A model generated the notes under the pieces. That model had not been told where the DNA came from, ran no database searches, and saw nothing but the letters and a program-made list of their open reading frames with translations. Positions 11,431 through 22,025 of a DNA stretch of 50,772 nucleotides are shown piece after piece (positions within the stretch are counted from its first letter, which is position 1; each line of letters begins with the position of its first letter). The position numbers and the translations under genes are program-made. Source of the DNA: Reclinomonas americana ATCC 50394 (Eukaryota; Jakobida; Jakobea; Jakobida); NCBI GenBank assembly GCA_048213135.1, contig PS015319.1, positions 64,701 to 115,472 on the forward strand, written 5' to 3'.

Positions 11431-12195
11431 GTCAGCGTGTGTGGCGCCGGCTGGTCGGTTCTTGACGCGTGGGTGACGCGATTCAGTGGCTGGCGTGTGT
11501 GATGCGCCGCCACCGATGCTTGGCCGCTGGCCGTGGTCGTCGTGCTAGCGCTGCAGCTGACAACCCTTGTCGATCGTCGACTGCGGCACGGTCAAAACAC
11601 AACAACAACAATTTTACTGATACAACCAACAACACAGCTGCATGATGATCACCTGAATATACATAGCGTACCTGTGAAGAAAAGGAGTCTGGCAGTGTTG
11701 GGATCGCTATTCTTCAAGTGTACAGCAACGCAAATCGATTAGCAGAGCGAGGAAAAAACCAGCAAGACAGACATTTGAGTTGTGAGGCGTTGGATCATGA
11801 CGGAGGGTGACAAACCGGCGACATTTTGTAGCTTCCGGTGCCCTTGGAAGCTGTTATCTGCATCTGATAAGGGAGCAAAGGGGTGCGTTGTGATGCCCAG
11901 CCTGTGGCCGTCATTACACCGGGGTATACGCCCCCTGGAGACGCAGTTTTTTTCAACAGTTTTCGTGAATCCAGTTCGGTGAATGGAATCTAGCACGGAT
12001 ATATTTAATTGAATGAGAACACGTGAGAGAGTGTGTGCGTGTGTGAGAGAAAGAGAGAGTGTGTGCGAGCGTGTGAAAGAGAGATAGAGCGTGTATGTGT
12101 GACGGTGAGAGAGAGAGAGCGTGTGTGTGCGTGGGAGAGTGTGTGTGTGAGAGTGTGCATGAGTGTGTGTGCATGAATGTGTGTGTGTGTACATG
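11431..12195. other. no gene recognised; three short hairpins, then GT repeats
   Basis: No open frame has a family signature. Two adjacent inverted repeats stand out: AGCTTCC/GGAAGCT (11830-11852, 9-base loop) and TTATC/GATAA (11854-11870, 7-base loop). GGGG/CCCC follows at 11921-11934. From about 12020 the sequence becomes (GT/GA)n and runs into an assembly gap. A structured RNA is possible, but no known RNA family was recognised. Confidence 0.5.
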
Positions 12196-12622
12196 NNNNN
12201 NNNNNNNNNNNNNNNNNNNNNNNNNNNNNNNNNNNNNNNNNNNNNNNNNNNNNNNNNNNNNNNNNNNNNNNNNNNNNNNNNNNNNNNNNNNNNNNNNNNN
12301 NNNNNNNNNNNNNNNNNNNNNNNNNNNNNNNNNNNNNNNNNNNNNNNNNNNNNNNNNNNNNNNNNNNNNNNNNNNNNNNNNNNNNNNNNNNNNNNNNNNN
12401 NNNNNNNNNNNNNNNNNNNNNNNNNNNNNNNNNNNNNNNNNNNNNNNNNNNNNNNNNNNNNNNNNNNNNNNNNNNNNNNNNNNNNNNNNNNNNNNNNNNN
12501 NNNNNNNNNNNNNNNNNNNNNNNNNNNNNNNNNNNNNNNNNNNNNNNNNNNNNNNNNNNNNNNNNNNNNNNNNNNNNNNNNNNNNNNNNNNNNNNNNNNN
12601 NNNNNNNNNNNNNNNNNNNNNN
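12196..12622. other. assembly gap
   Basis: Run of N flanked by GT microsatellite on the left; probably an unresolved repeat. Confidence 0.99.
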
Positions 12623-13615
12623 AGAATTGTGACGCAGGCGTGCGGTCAACTGTGCGCGCGTGTCGGTGGTGAAGAGAGAGGGAAGAGAGACGGTGGTGAG
12701 TGAGGAGAAGAAAGAAACGAGACACAAGAAAGAGATGAAGAGACAATGTGTGTGTGTGTGTGACCGACTGCTCATTGCAAGAAATCGTCCAATGCAGAAA
12801 ATCACCAACAAATAGCCCACCTATCGCTATTCCTCGGGTCAAGGCCAAGGTCAGTTATATGATCAAAATCGACCTGTGCATGTACATTCTGTCTTCGTTT
12901 GTTTCTTGTGTTGATGCTTCCTTGGGTTGGTTGTTTGTTCTCTGTTTGTCAAGTTGTTGTTTTGTTGATTGCTGTGGATTCAATCGCGTGCATTGCATTT
13001 GACGCGAGTGACTTGGTTTGAGACGGAGAGAGAGAGTGAGAGAGTGAGAGAGAGAGAAAGAGAGAAAGAGAGAGTTAATGGTTGATGGAGGTTGTGGGTG
13101 AGAGAAGTGAAGAGGGTTGGGTTGTGGATGAGAGAGAAAATGTGAGTGATTGTATGTGTGAGAGGTGGGAATGCGAGAGCAGATATGTGAATGTGTATGG
13201 TGTGCCCGTGTTCGATGGAGAGCGAGAGAGTGTTTGTGTCTCTGTATGAGAGAGAGAGCAAGGGAGTCGATAGAGTGCGTGCGTTCGAGAGAGAACGATT
13301 TGTGTGTTTGTGTGTCAGAGAAATAGAGTGAGTGCGTGTGAGAGAGAGAAAGAGCTGTCGACGTCTTGTTCCGTCGCTGCCAGCAGCGAGGAAGGAGTGC
13401 AAGAGTGTATCGAGAGTCGTATTTGCTTGTCACAGAGTGAGTTTGAATGACATATGCATGTGTATGTGCTGCATCTTTTCTGAATGCCAGCATCAGAGGT
13501 CGGCACCTCACGCGCTTGTGGATACCTGTCTCTTGGTTTCATGGGTCGAGACATTGAGGGAGCGAGGATGTGTGTGTTGATGAGAAAGAGAGAGATCGAC
13601 CTTGTGCCTTTTTGA
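12623..13615. other. no gene recognised; GA/GT repeats at 13020-13340
   Basis: The stretch 12640-13015 is unique sequence with a T-rich plus strand but no frame with recognisable protein. From 13020 to 13340 (GA)n and (GT)n dominate. The segment 13350-13615 is unique and runs into a gap; it could belong to the 3' end of the minus-strand retroelement, but no protein signature is visible. Confidence 0.6.
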
Positions 13616-14156
13616 NNNNNNNNNNNNNNNNNNNNNNNNNNNNNNNNNNNNNNNNNNNNNNNNNNNNNNNNNNNNNNNNNNNNNNNNNNNNNNNNNNNNN
13701 NNNNNNNNNNNNNNNNNNNNNNNNNNNNNNNNNNNNNNNNNNNNNNNNNNNNNNNNNNNNNNNNNNNNNNNNNNNNNNNNNNNNNNNNNNNNNNNNNNNN
13801 NNNNNNNNNNNNNNNNNNNNNNNNNNNNNNNNNNNNNNNNNNNNNNNNNNNNNNNNNNNNNNNNNNNNNNNNNNNNNNNNNNNNNNNNNNNNNNNNNNNN
13901 NNNNNNNNNNNNNNNNNNNNNNNNNNNNNNNNNNNNNNNNNNNNNNNNNNNNNNNNNNNNNNNNNNNNNNNNNNNNNNNNNNNNNNNNNNNNNNNNNNNN
14001 NNNNNNNNNNNNNNNNNNNNNNNNNNNNNNNNNNNNNNNNNNNNNNNNNNNNNNNNNNNNNNNNNNNNNNNNNNNNNNNNNNNNNNNNNNNNNNNNNNNN
14101 NNNNNNNNNNNNNNNNNNNNNNNNNNNNNNNNNNNNNNNNNNNNNNNNNNNNNNNN

Positions 14157-14560
14157 CCTGCCATTCGATTTCGGCACCGTAAAAATTGCCGAGTAAAAGC
14201 GGGCCGAGTCTCGCGGCACCGCCACCAACACCCCCTCCTTCACCAGGCGTGGGATCTCCTTCGCAAAGAACTGCGTGTCCTCCACGCTCAACGGCCTCTG
14301 CCACTCCTCCTCCCGCTGCATCACCGGCAGCGGCTGCGACGGGTTCGCCACCAGCCCAAACCGTGACCAGGCCGCCGGCAATGCGTGGCGCCGACGAATG
14401 TGCGAACCCTTCTCGCCGCCCGACAGCAAGTACGCCAGGCTCTGCCACACGATGTGGCCCCTCGATACCGAGCCCGCCACCACCTTGTTGTCGGGGAATT
14501 GTGTCAGCAGTGACGGAACTCCGCGCCACAGCGTCACGAGTTGCATTCCGAAAAAACTGC
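14157..14560 (-). pseudogene. reverse transcriptase N-terminal fragment
   Basis: The minus-strand frame contains FFAKEIPRLVKEGVLVAVP followed by FYSAIFTVPKSNGR, and then the assembly gap begins. This matches the first RT block of retroelements: a helix ending in a G(V/A) turn, then F(Y/F)S..F.VPK.(D/N)G. The catalytic YxDD box would lie in the gap or beyond it. The upstream acidic region is in another frame, and the switch falls near 14500-14560. Confidence 0.7.
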
Positions 14561-15270
14561 TCCGCGCGACCGTAATACTGCGCCACTGTGGTAAAGCCCA
14601 AAGGCAGGTCGGCCCTGTCCTCGGCAACGAGGTCTGGATCACTGCGCCAGTCCAGTACCTCCGGCTCGGCCGTGGGATACGGCAACAGTGCTCTTGGGTA
14701 GCCGAACGTGCCTCCCACCGTGACCGGGCCGCTCGCCGACGCCTCACCGTCGCCTTCCGCCTGGACGAGCTCTCGCAATTCGCCCACTGACCATACACCC
14801 TCATCGTCTCGAACGTCATCTCCAACCATGTAGTCGGCGTCATCTTGCCACTGGTCGGCCTCACTGACCTCGTAGTCTTCACCCGATGGACACCACCACT
14901 CGTCCTTCGGTACCTCTGCCACCGAGAAACTCCCATTCTCACAGTGGCCACTCTCCACGTCACCCACACTGGACTCCCTCGTCCGGCCGACGCCTGACAC
15001 GCAGCCCACGCCGTCGACCCCTCCACTGCACTCGCCTCCCACAGCCACTGCCCCGTCAACGGTGTCGTAATGCATCTCGTCGACGGTGCCGACTGGCTCC
15101 ATCATGTCACCTCCCTGCCACTCAACTCCATTCTCGACATCCGTCTCCCACTCGCCAACGGTGTCGTCATATGTCTCGTCAACGGTGTCGACCAAATCCC
15201 TCATGTCACCCCCTTGCCAATCATCGCCGCACTCGACATCCGTCTCCCACACTTGGCCGCCAACCTCCAT
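14540..15270 (-). pseudogene. acidic linker region of the retroelement Pol
   Basis: Open minus-strand frame rich in Asp, Glu, Val and Gly. It starts with two tandem 33-residue units (plus-strand 15070-15270) sharing ETDVE, WQGGDM and TVDE. Near 14580-14680 it contains LDWRSDPDLVAEDRADLPLG and AQYYGRAEQFF. No protease motif is certain. It lies between the RGG tail and the RT start and needs a frame change on both sides. Confidence 0.5.
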
Positions 15271-15330
15271 CTGAGCGGTGTCTCCGTCCTCCTCGTGGCC
15301 TTGCCACCCGAGAGGGACACCGCCGAGCCC

Positions 15331-15680
15331 CTACGCATCGCCGCCGCCACCACCCATGCCGCCACGATTGTGGTCCTGTTGGCGACGCTGTGGCGGCGCT
15401 CCCGGTCCACCTCGGAAGCCACCATTGCCGCGGCCACCTCGATGGCCGTTACTGCCCCCTCGAGGACGCCACTGCCACTGCCCCTGTTGGGCGAAAGGTC
15501 GTTGGCCACCACCCCGGCCGCCACGGCCTCCTCCTCGAGCAACGTCAAACTGATCGACCTGGCGAGGCTGACCACCGTGGTAGGGCAGGCCCCCCTGGTA
15601 ACCGCGACTGTCGAAGCCGCCACCGGCTCCCCGACCGTCAAAAAAAAAACGGCGGGAATGTCGCCACGTTCCCGCCGGCA
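15331..15680 (-). pseudogene. RGG-rich Gag tail
   Basis: Encodes repeated RGG, RGGGRGG, GGQRPF, WRPRGG and RGGPG motifs ending GGGGGDA-stop. RGG boxes bind RNA and can replace zinc knuckles in some Gag proteins. It is joined to the upstream Gag-like frame only by a shift at a run of ten T (plus-strand A, 15640-15649). Confidence 0.6.
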
Positions 15681-16260
15681 AGGTCGTCTTGGTGCCCAGG
15701 GAAGGCGTGGGGGCCAGTCTTCTGTGCGACGAATCGTGCCGCTCCGCCGCCACCGTTACTGTACGCCTCGTATTGGCGCTGCCGCTTCATGTTCCCGGCG
15801 AGCTGCGCCTTGTGGTACTTGCTCATGTGTGTGCGGTGGTCAGCTACCAGCTTGCCCAGCGCCTGGCTCAGTGCCGTCTCTTGCCACGCCCAGAGTGCTC
15901 CAAACCAGGCACGGAAGGAGTCGGGGAGTTGTACCGCCTCCAATTCGACTGTGTCCGGCCACCCTCGCCCAACGCCAGCCGCAGCCTGGTCGCTCGTCAG
16001 GTGCCGCGCCGCCTTGACCGCGCTGGATGGTGCTCTGTCCCCGTCCAACCGTACCGACCGATTGCGTGGTCGTACGCACCGCCGGAGGAGCCGGCGGCGG
16101 TGGGGGTGGCGGTGGTGGGGAGACTCGCTCCCGCACTGTCGGCCTCCCTGCCTCCATCAGGCGTTCAACTGTAACGTGGGGTAGGCCCTCGGTCAGCATA
16201 CTGGCGACCATCATGCACATGCTCAAATTCCCCCGACAGATGTCCCCCCGCAGAGTGGTG
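15638..16260 (-). pseudogene. Gag-like segment in two frames
   Basis: The right part (about 16050-16260) encodes MCMMVASMLTEGLPHVTVER followed by nine Pro. The left part (15638-16048) encodes DSFRAWFGALWAWQETALSQ, a helical block (MSKYHKAQLAGNMKRQRQYE), and ends at a stop after a Phe run. A frame change near 16045 joins them. No family was recognised directly; position upstream of RGG and RT suggests Gag. Confidence 0.45.
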
Positions 16261-16872
16261 ACACACGGAACGAGAGAGGGTGGAGAGCGAGAGGTAGGCC
16301 CAGCTTCAAAGGCACACAGGCACAACGACACGGAAAAGACCAACAGCAGGCGTTTCGTGCAGGTGCAGAGCGANNNNNNNNNNNNNNNNNNNNNNNNNNN
16401 NNNNNNNNNNNNNNNNNNNNNNNNNNNNNNNNNNNNNNNNNNNNNNNNNNNNNNNNNNNNNNNNNNNNNNNNNNNNNNNNNNNNNNNNNNNNNNNNNNNN
16501 NNNNNNNNNNNNNNNNNNNNNNNNNNNNNNNNNNNNNNNNNNNNNNNNNNNNNNNNNNNNNNNNNNNNNNNNNNNNNNNNNNNNNNNNNNNNNNNNNNNN
16601 NNNNNNNNNNNNNNNNNNNNNNNNNNNNNNNNNNNNNNNNNNNNNNNNNNNNNNNNNNNNNNNNNNNNNNNNNNNNNNNNNTTACTCTCACATGCAACCG
16701 AGGGGATTGAGTTAAAAAGAACTCTCTCCCGAAACGCACCATTGGTCTCCTCCGATGGCATCACGGTGTCGCTGCCACGCGCCCGCTGATCCCCACTCTC
16801 CTCCTCCACTGCCCTCACGTTCTCCATTGTGCACTCGAGTACACGACGCACACCTAATCGGCATTGCAGCAC

Positions 16873-17030
16873 GATATAAGTCTTCCCACGCAGGGTGAAC
16901 GTGCGCTCCTCACTCGTGCGCTACGCACCACACGCTAGCTGGTCGCACCCAGTCGCCGTAAAGCGTACTCACGTACTCACGTGCGCCTCGCTCTCCTCGC
17001 ACACACAACTCTCTCCTGCACGCCGCCTCT
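16873..17030. other. no gene recognised
   Basis: Unique GC-rich sequence between the retroelement and the tandem repeats. A short CGTACTCA duplication lies at about 16963-16982. No coding signature on either strand. Confidence 0.5.
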
Positions 17031-17700
17031 TGGAGTTGCTCCCTCGGCACCCCGATTTCACCAGTCACCACTTCACCAATCACAACTGTGTGTGCGAAGC
17101 CGTCTTCAGAGCAAGGAATGATGCATGAAGATGGCCGCATAGCGCGCGTACCCTTACTTCCGCTGTGCTGCTCCCTGAGGTCGCCTCGGCGATCCACACA
17201 GCCACTAAACGCGGTTCTCTCTCCACTGCGCATGTGTGCGATGTCTTCCGTCAGACGAGGTACACATTTGCGTACGCACAAAACACGGAGCGTGATCGCA
17301 CCTCACACCCGATGTGCCGTCTCGTGGAGTTGTTCTCCCGGCACTCTACTCCAACGAACACGACCACCGCACAACCCACTAACACCTTGTCTTCGCTGTG
17401 TTGACTCCTGGTGTCGCCTCAGCGATCTCCACAGTCACCGACTCCCCTTCCACTGTGTGTGTTGTCTTCGATGAGACAAAATGCACGGATGCATCACACA
17501 CCACAAGTAAACAAGGTGATCATGAGGGCGTACCTCACATGTACACCTGTCGACGCGCTGTCTCTTGGAGGAGTCCCCGCTCTCCCGACAGCCAATCACC
17601 GGTACCACCGCTTGCGCGCTCTTCCCTCTGTGCGCGCGTGTCACCCGCATGGTAAGCGCGCTTGTGGGACAACACAAGGGCAGCACTACCCGCGTACTCA
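17027..17700. repeat. degenerate tandem repeat, about 235-290 bp unit
   Basis: TCTTGGAGTTGCTCCCTCGG-like blocks recur near 17027, 17320 and 17563. A second block (GAGGTCGCCTCGGCGATCC..CACAG) recurs near 17170 and 17405, 233 bases apart. Copies are strongly diverged. Reading frames are partly conserved between units, but unit lengths are not consistently multiples of three, so coding is doubtful. Confidence 0.6.
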
Positions 17701-18142
17701 CACTCGGGCTCTCCCACAGCGTTGCTCCGCTGCACTGACACACACCCGGTAGTAGTTGCGTCACCACTGCTCAACCACAAATCAAGCGGTGGCAAGACGG
17801 TTAACGCCCACTGTCACGGTGTACCCACTTGCGCCAAAACGGTCAGCGACCACTCACATTTGTGCTCACAAACGAGCTTCCTTCCCCCACAATGACGCGT
17901 TCACCGACACGTTCAACGATCCAGGGGGCGAAAGAGGAGAGGGGAATGATCACATGCATGTCAGTTGACATGCATTTTATGTATCCCACTTCTCACGCAG
18001 ACGAATAACGACGTCACACGCACACAGCTAGTGCGAAAGAAAACTCACGAAATAAAGAGACGACGTTACGTGCTCCCCACGAGCAGAAAAAGAGTGCAGT
18101 GAATCACTGCACTCATCGTTGGTCTCCACCTTTATAGAACCG

Positions 18143-18162
18143 AATTCGAACCGGTTCGAATT
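18143..18162. repeat. perfect 20-base palindrome
   Basis: AATTCGAACCGGTTCGAATT is its own reverse complement. A TATA-like TTTATAGA lies just upstream. It could be a protein-binding site or a hairpin; nothing in the sequence decides. Confidence 0.9.
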
Positions 18163-18373
18163 GACCATTTTTGGGTTCTCTTCCTCTTCCGTCTTTCCGA
18201 CCCCAAAGAGGGTGCTCATCGGATAAAATCCGGTGCGAGACGTTTCCCACGCTCATTGCAACGACCCCCACAACCGAAACGCCGATCCTCAGCTTTAGAA
18301 AAAGATTCCACCTTCGAATCTCCAAATATCGATCCTGTTTCTCGCGCATAGCGACCAATGCAATATGCCTCCT

Positions 18374-18457
18374 CGCACCACCCGACTCAGGGGTGCTCGT
18401 GCGGAACACCAGATTCGCACCACCCTACTCAGGGGTGCCCGTGCGGAACGCCAGAAA
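18374..18457. repeat. 42-bp tandem duplication
   Basis: Two adjacent units begin CGCACCACCC and share ACTCAGGGGTG and CGTGCGGAAC. They differ at a few positions. Confidence 0.85.
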
Positions 18458-19071
18458 CAGGCATCCTTCAAATAACTCCGATCACCCATCGATATTCCGT
18501 TCTCCCCTCATGGGCACACAGTGCCAACGATCACGGTCACGAGTACGCACGTAGGCGGTTCCTCATGATAAACCGGTGCCCTCACACGCAAGCGTGTACC
18601 CATTTGGCACCACTGCTGTCGCCTTGGCGACAAGGTGAAAAAGAATCTTCGATATCTACACATCCACCATCATGTGTTCTAGCCGCTCTCGGGCTCAAAC
18701 CCGCGGTCATTGCTACTCGCGCTCATGGCGCATGGGCATCTACTGAGCTCCGATCACCCGAGCTCCCGGCCCATCAAAGTTCCTAGATAAAGCCACATAC
18801 CACACTGACAGAAAAGAAAAACAGCACCCCCACACACTCTTCTTCACAACACCTATGCCGTCCAAAGACGGCGGACAGAACGACCTGCCCTTCTCACAAC
18901 ATGTACCACATCCACAGCCAGCCCTTCATTCCCGATCGCCACTAAAACTACAAGCCGCAGCGATCCTGGCAATCTCCAACACATATTCTGAGGGTTGTTT
19001 CTCTCATGCTCTCTCTGAGGCCGACGCCGCGGTCCCCACAACCTCTCAATACACGCACATCTCCGTGTCCC

Positions 19072-20300
19072 ACCATGCCTGACGGCATGCGAGCGCACGG
19101 CGTGTGCTTGCGAAACAGTCGGAAGAACATGCACTCCATACGGGGCGTCTTCATCGCTGTCGCTTCTCTGACGTCTATGGGCATCATACAACGCGACTCC
19201 TCATGCCCGGAGGCATGTGCAATGCTGGCAAGCCAGGATTACGAGTGCACGAGGTGTGCCTGCGATACAGTCGGGGATGCGGACTCTCCGAAGAGACGTG
19301 ATACCACCGCTGTCACTCATCAACCTCTCTCTGCACCTCTTATTTCGTGACTCCTCATGCCCGGAGGCATGTGCAATGCTGGCAAGCCAGGATTACGANN
19401 NNNNNNNNNNNNNNNNNNNNNNNNNNNNNNNNNNNNNNNNNNNNNNNNNNNNNNNNNNNNNNNNNNNNNNNNNNNNNNNNNNNNNNNNNNNNNNNNNNNN
19501 NNNNNNNNNNNNNNNNNNNNNNNNNNNNNNNNNNNNNNNNNNNNNNNNNNNNNNNNNNNNNNNNNNNNNNNNNNNNNNNNNNNNNNNNNNNNNNNNNNNN
19601 NNNNNNNNNNNNNNNNNNNNNNNNNNNNNNNNNNNNNNNNNNNNNNNNNNNNNNNNNNNNNNNNNNNNNNNNNNNNNNNNNNNNNNNNNNNNNNNNNNNN
19701 NNNNNNNNNNNNNNNNNNNNNNNNNNNNNNNNNNNNNNNNNNNNNNNNNNNNNNNNNNNNNNNNNNNNNNNNNNNNNNNNNNNNNNNNNNNNNNNNNNNN
19801 NNNNNNNNNNNNNNNNNNNNNNNNNNNNNNNNNNNNNNNNNNNNNNNNNNNNNNNNNNNNNNNNNNNNNNNNNNNNNNNNNNNNNNNNNNNNNNNNNNNN
19901 NNNNNNNNNNNNNNNNNNNNNNNNNNNNNNNNNNNNNNNNNNNNNNNNNNNNNNNNNNNNNNNNNNNNNNNNNNNNNNNNNNNNNNNNNNNNNNNNNNNN
20001 NNNCCTCATGCCCGGAGGCATGTGCAACGCTGGCAAGCCAGGATTGCGAGTGCACGGAGTGATACAGACGGGGATGCGGACTCTCCGAAGAGACGTGATA
20101 CCACCGCTGTCACTCATCAACCTCTCTCTGCACCTCCTATTTCGTGACTCCTCATGCCCAGAGGCATGTGCAACGCTGGCAAGCCAGGATTGCGAGTGCA
20201 CGGAGTGTGCCTGCGATACAGTCGGGAATGCGGACTCTCCAAAGAGACGTATAACCACCGCTGTCGCTCATCAACTACTCTCCGCATCGCACATCTAACT
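19072..20300. repeat. 154-bp satellite array with internal hairpins
   Basis: Near-identical units carry TCATGCCCGGAGGCATGTGC and then TGCTGGCAAGCCAGGATT at 19201, 19355, 20006 and 20152. A more diverged unit starts near 19072. Complete units are 154 bp (19201 to 19355); the 20006 unit is 146 bp through an 8-base deletion. Gap 19399-20003 probably hides about four more. Each unit has two small inverted repeats, CATGCC/GGCATG and CTGGC/GCCAG. 154 is not a multiple of three, so the array is not coding. Confidence 0.9.
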
Positions 20301-20328
20301 CGCGACTCCTCCTTCTCACCACTCTACT

Positions 20329-20422
20329 GTGTGCATGCGTGTGCGTGCGCGCGTGTGTGTGCGTGCGTGTGACGTACATAAAGCACATTGGGGGGTGGTG
20401 TGTGTGTGTGTGTGTGTGTGTG
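20329..20422. repeat. TG microsatellite
   Basis: Two (TG)n-rich tracts, 20330-20372 and 20399-20422, directly follow the satellite array. Confidence 0.9.
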
Positions 20423-20548
20423 CCGCATGTAGCGCCAGTCTTCACACTCCCCACCGGGCAAGTCTGTGTGCCCTTCCACTACAACAATCACGCAGGGTGC
20501 GCGGCAGGGGGGGTTGCCCCCACCGCCACGCACGTGCCCTGCTGTCCA

Positions 20549-20764
20549 CCACACGCACGGTGAGGTGCGTGTGGCAGATAATCGAGACATGGCGCAACTC
20601 TCCCACCTCACGCGATTCACTCATCCGCCTCATGGCGCCGTATGTAGGCGCCGCGGTATCATTGTGTCGCGTGTGGTGGTTGAGTCCCACTCATGTCTCT
20701 CTCAAAATGGCACGCTACGTGTAGCGTGCTCGAGCCGTGTTGGGCGCACTGGTGCACCCAACAC
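20549..20764. repeat. cluster of four short hairpins
   Basis: CCACACGCAC/GTGCGTGTGG (20549-20574, 10-bp stem, 6-base loop); GGCGCC/GGCGCC around 20634-20652; CACGCTAC/GTAGCGTG (20711-20728, 8-bp stem, 2-base loop); GTGTTGGG/CCCAACAC (20737-20764, 8-bp stem with an inner GCAC/GTGC). All stems are perfect. No coding frame explains them. A decayed transposon end, a structured RNA or a repeat family are all possible. Confidence 0.75.
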
Positions 20765-21989
20765 GCGTGATGCCGCTCAAACGAAGGCACAACTGTCTCC
20801 CAGCGTCACTCCCGGGTGGTAACGGTCAGACCATAGACCTAGACCAAAGACTACCACCACGGAAGTGCCAACCAGGTGGCTTGCTCTCGTAAGAGAGGAA
20901 GCCTACAGAAGCAAGGAACTGAAGGAGAGGACACTACAGTTATGGATTGTCCTCGACTTCGTGTTCCGCAGCTCAACACTTCCATCAGGGTTTTGACGCA
21001 CTTACATAGACGCATCGCGTTTTCTGCGTCCGTACACGGCACATCGAATTCGGGAAAAGGCCGTAGCCAAAACAAAGCCGGCCGCGGGTCGGGATCCGAG
21101 AAGCAAGCAAAGCACTGCAGGCGTCGTTGCTGTTGGCGGGGTTGAACAAAACCCATCAACACAAACACCAATAGTCCTCAGAACAGCAACTGGTTCTTCT
21201 GTCCACTGTTGCATTGGTCCTCAAAGAAAACGGGGAGATGTTTGAACAATGATTTTGCCATCACGACACCAAAAGTATGAGCGCACGAAGCGACAACGAG
21301 CACAAGTAATACTCTCTCACACGCCCACGCACTCACTCACTCCCTTCGCTCCACGCCCAGCACGATATTGGACAGCGGACAGAGCGTAACGGACAGTCAT
21401 GCTCGCCCAAATCAGTTACTTAAGAGAGAAGAGCTCTCTCCCTGTCTCTCTNNNNNNNNNNNNNNNNNNNNNNNNNNNNNNNNNNNNNNNNNNNNNNNNN
21501 NNNNNNNNNNNNNNNNNNNNNNNNNNNNNNNNNNNNNNNNNNNNNNNNNNNNNNNNNNNNNNNNNNNNNNNNNNNNNNNNNNNNNNNNNNNNNNNNNNNN
21601 NNNNNNNNNNNNNNNNNNNNNNNNNNNNNNNNNNNNNNNNNNNNNNNNNNNNNNNNNNNNNNNNNNNNNNNNNNNNNNNNNNNNNNNNNNNNNNNNNNNN
21701 NNNNNNNNNNNNNNNNNNNNNNNNNNNNNNNNNNNNNNNNNNNNNNNNNNNNNNNNNNNNNNNNNNNNNNNNNNNNNNNNNNNNNNNNNNNNNNNNNNNN
21801 NNNNNNNNNNNNNNNNNNNNNNNNNNNNNNNNNNNNNNNNNNNNNNNNNNNNNNNNNNNNNNNNNNNNNNNNNNNNNNNNNNNNNNNNNNNNNNNNNNNN
21901 NNNNNNNNNNAGAGAGGGGGGGAGAGAGAGAGACCTTGTGATTGACAAGAGGGATATTGAGTGTTTTGTGTGTGACTGACAGAGCGAGC

Positions 21990-22025
<36 letters not shown>

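Larger units (their letters stand above)
14157..16872 (-). mobile_element. decayed retroelement (Gag-like, RGG, RT)
   Basis: Read on the minus strand from right to left: a possible first exon ending in ETN with donor GTGCGT (16872-16732), a gap, a Pro-rich then helical Gag-like segment, an RGG/Gly-rich nucleic-acid-binding tail, an acidic linker, and the start of a reverse transcriptase cut by the next gap. The pieces sit in different frames, so the copy is probably inactive. Ends lie in or beyond gaps 13616-14156 and 16374-16681; no LTR or terminal repeat is visible. The class is uncertain: the RT entry resembles DIRS-like or Ty3-like elements. Confidence 0.65.
17700..18850. other. no gene recognised; short palindromes and a 42-bp duplication
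   Basis: No frame has a family signature. The region is less GC-rich than its surroundings around 17980-18350. Features: a perfect 20-base palindrome at 18143-18162, two tandem 42-base units at 18374-18415 and 18416-18457, and the inverted repeat TGTCGCC/GGCGACA at 18617-18632. Confidence 0.55.

Noticed and set aside
12196-12622. Long frames running through N gaps (also at 13.6, 16.4, 19.4, 21.5, 35.9, 38.4 and 41.3 kb)
   Set aside because: They are open only because N codons cannot be read as stops.
15331-16184. 432-codon plus-strand Arg/Pro-rich frame at 14.9-16.2 kb
   Set aside because: Antisense of the retroelement RGG and Gag-like frames; the minus strand carries the meaningful motifs.
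17165-17655. Cys-containing repeat protein encoded by the 17-kb repeats
   Set aside because: Frames agree between some units, but spacing of 233, 243 and 293 bases breaks a common frame and no splice logic rescues it.
18143-18166. tRNA T-arm-like GGTTCGAATT
   Set aside because: No A box, anticodon stem or acceptor pairing could be placed on either strand; the motif is part of a perfect palindrome.
19072-20300. CRISPR-like array
   Set aside because: Units are adjacent with no unique spacers, and the genome is eukaryotic. It is a satellite.
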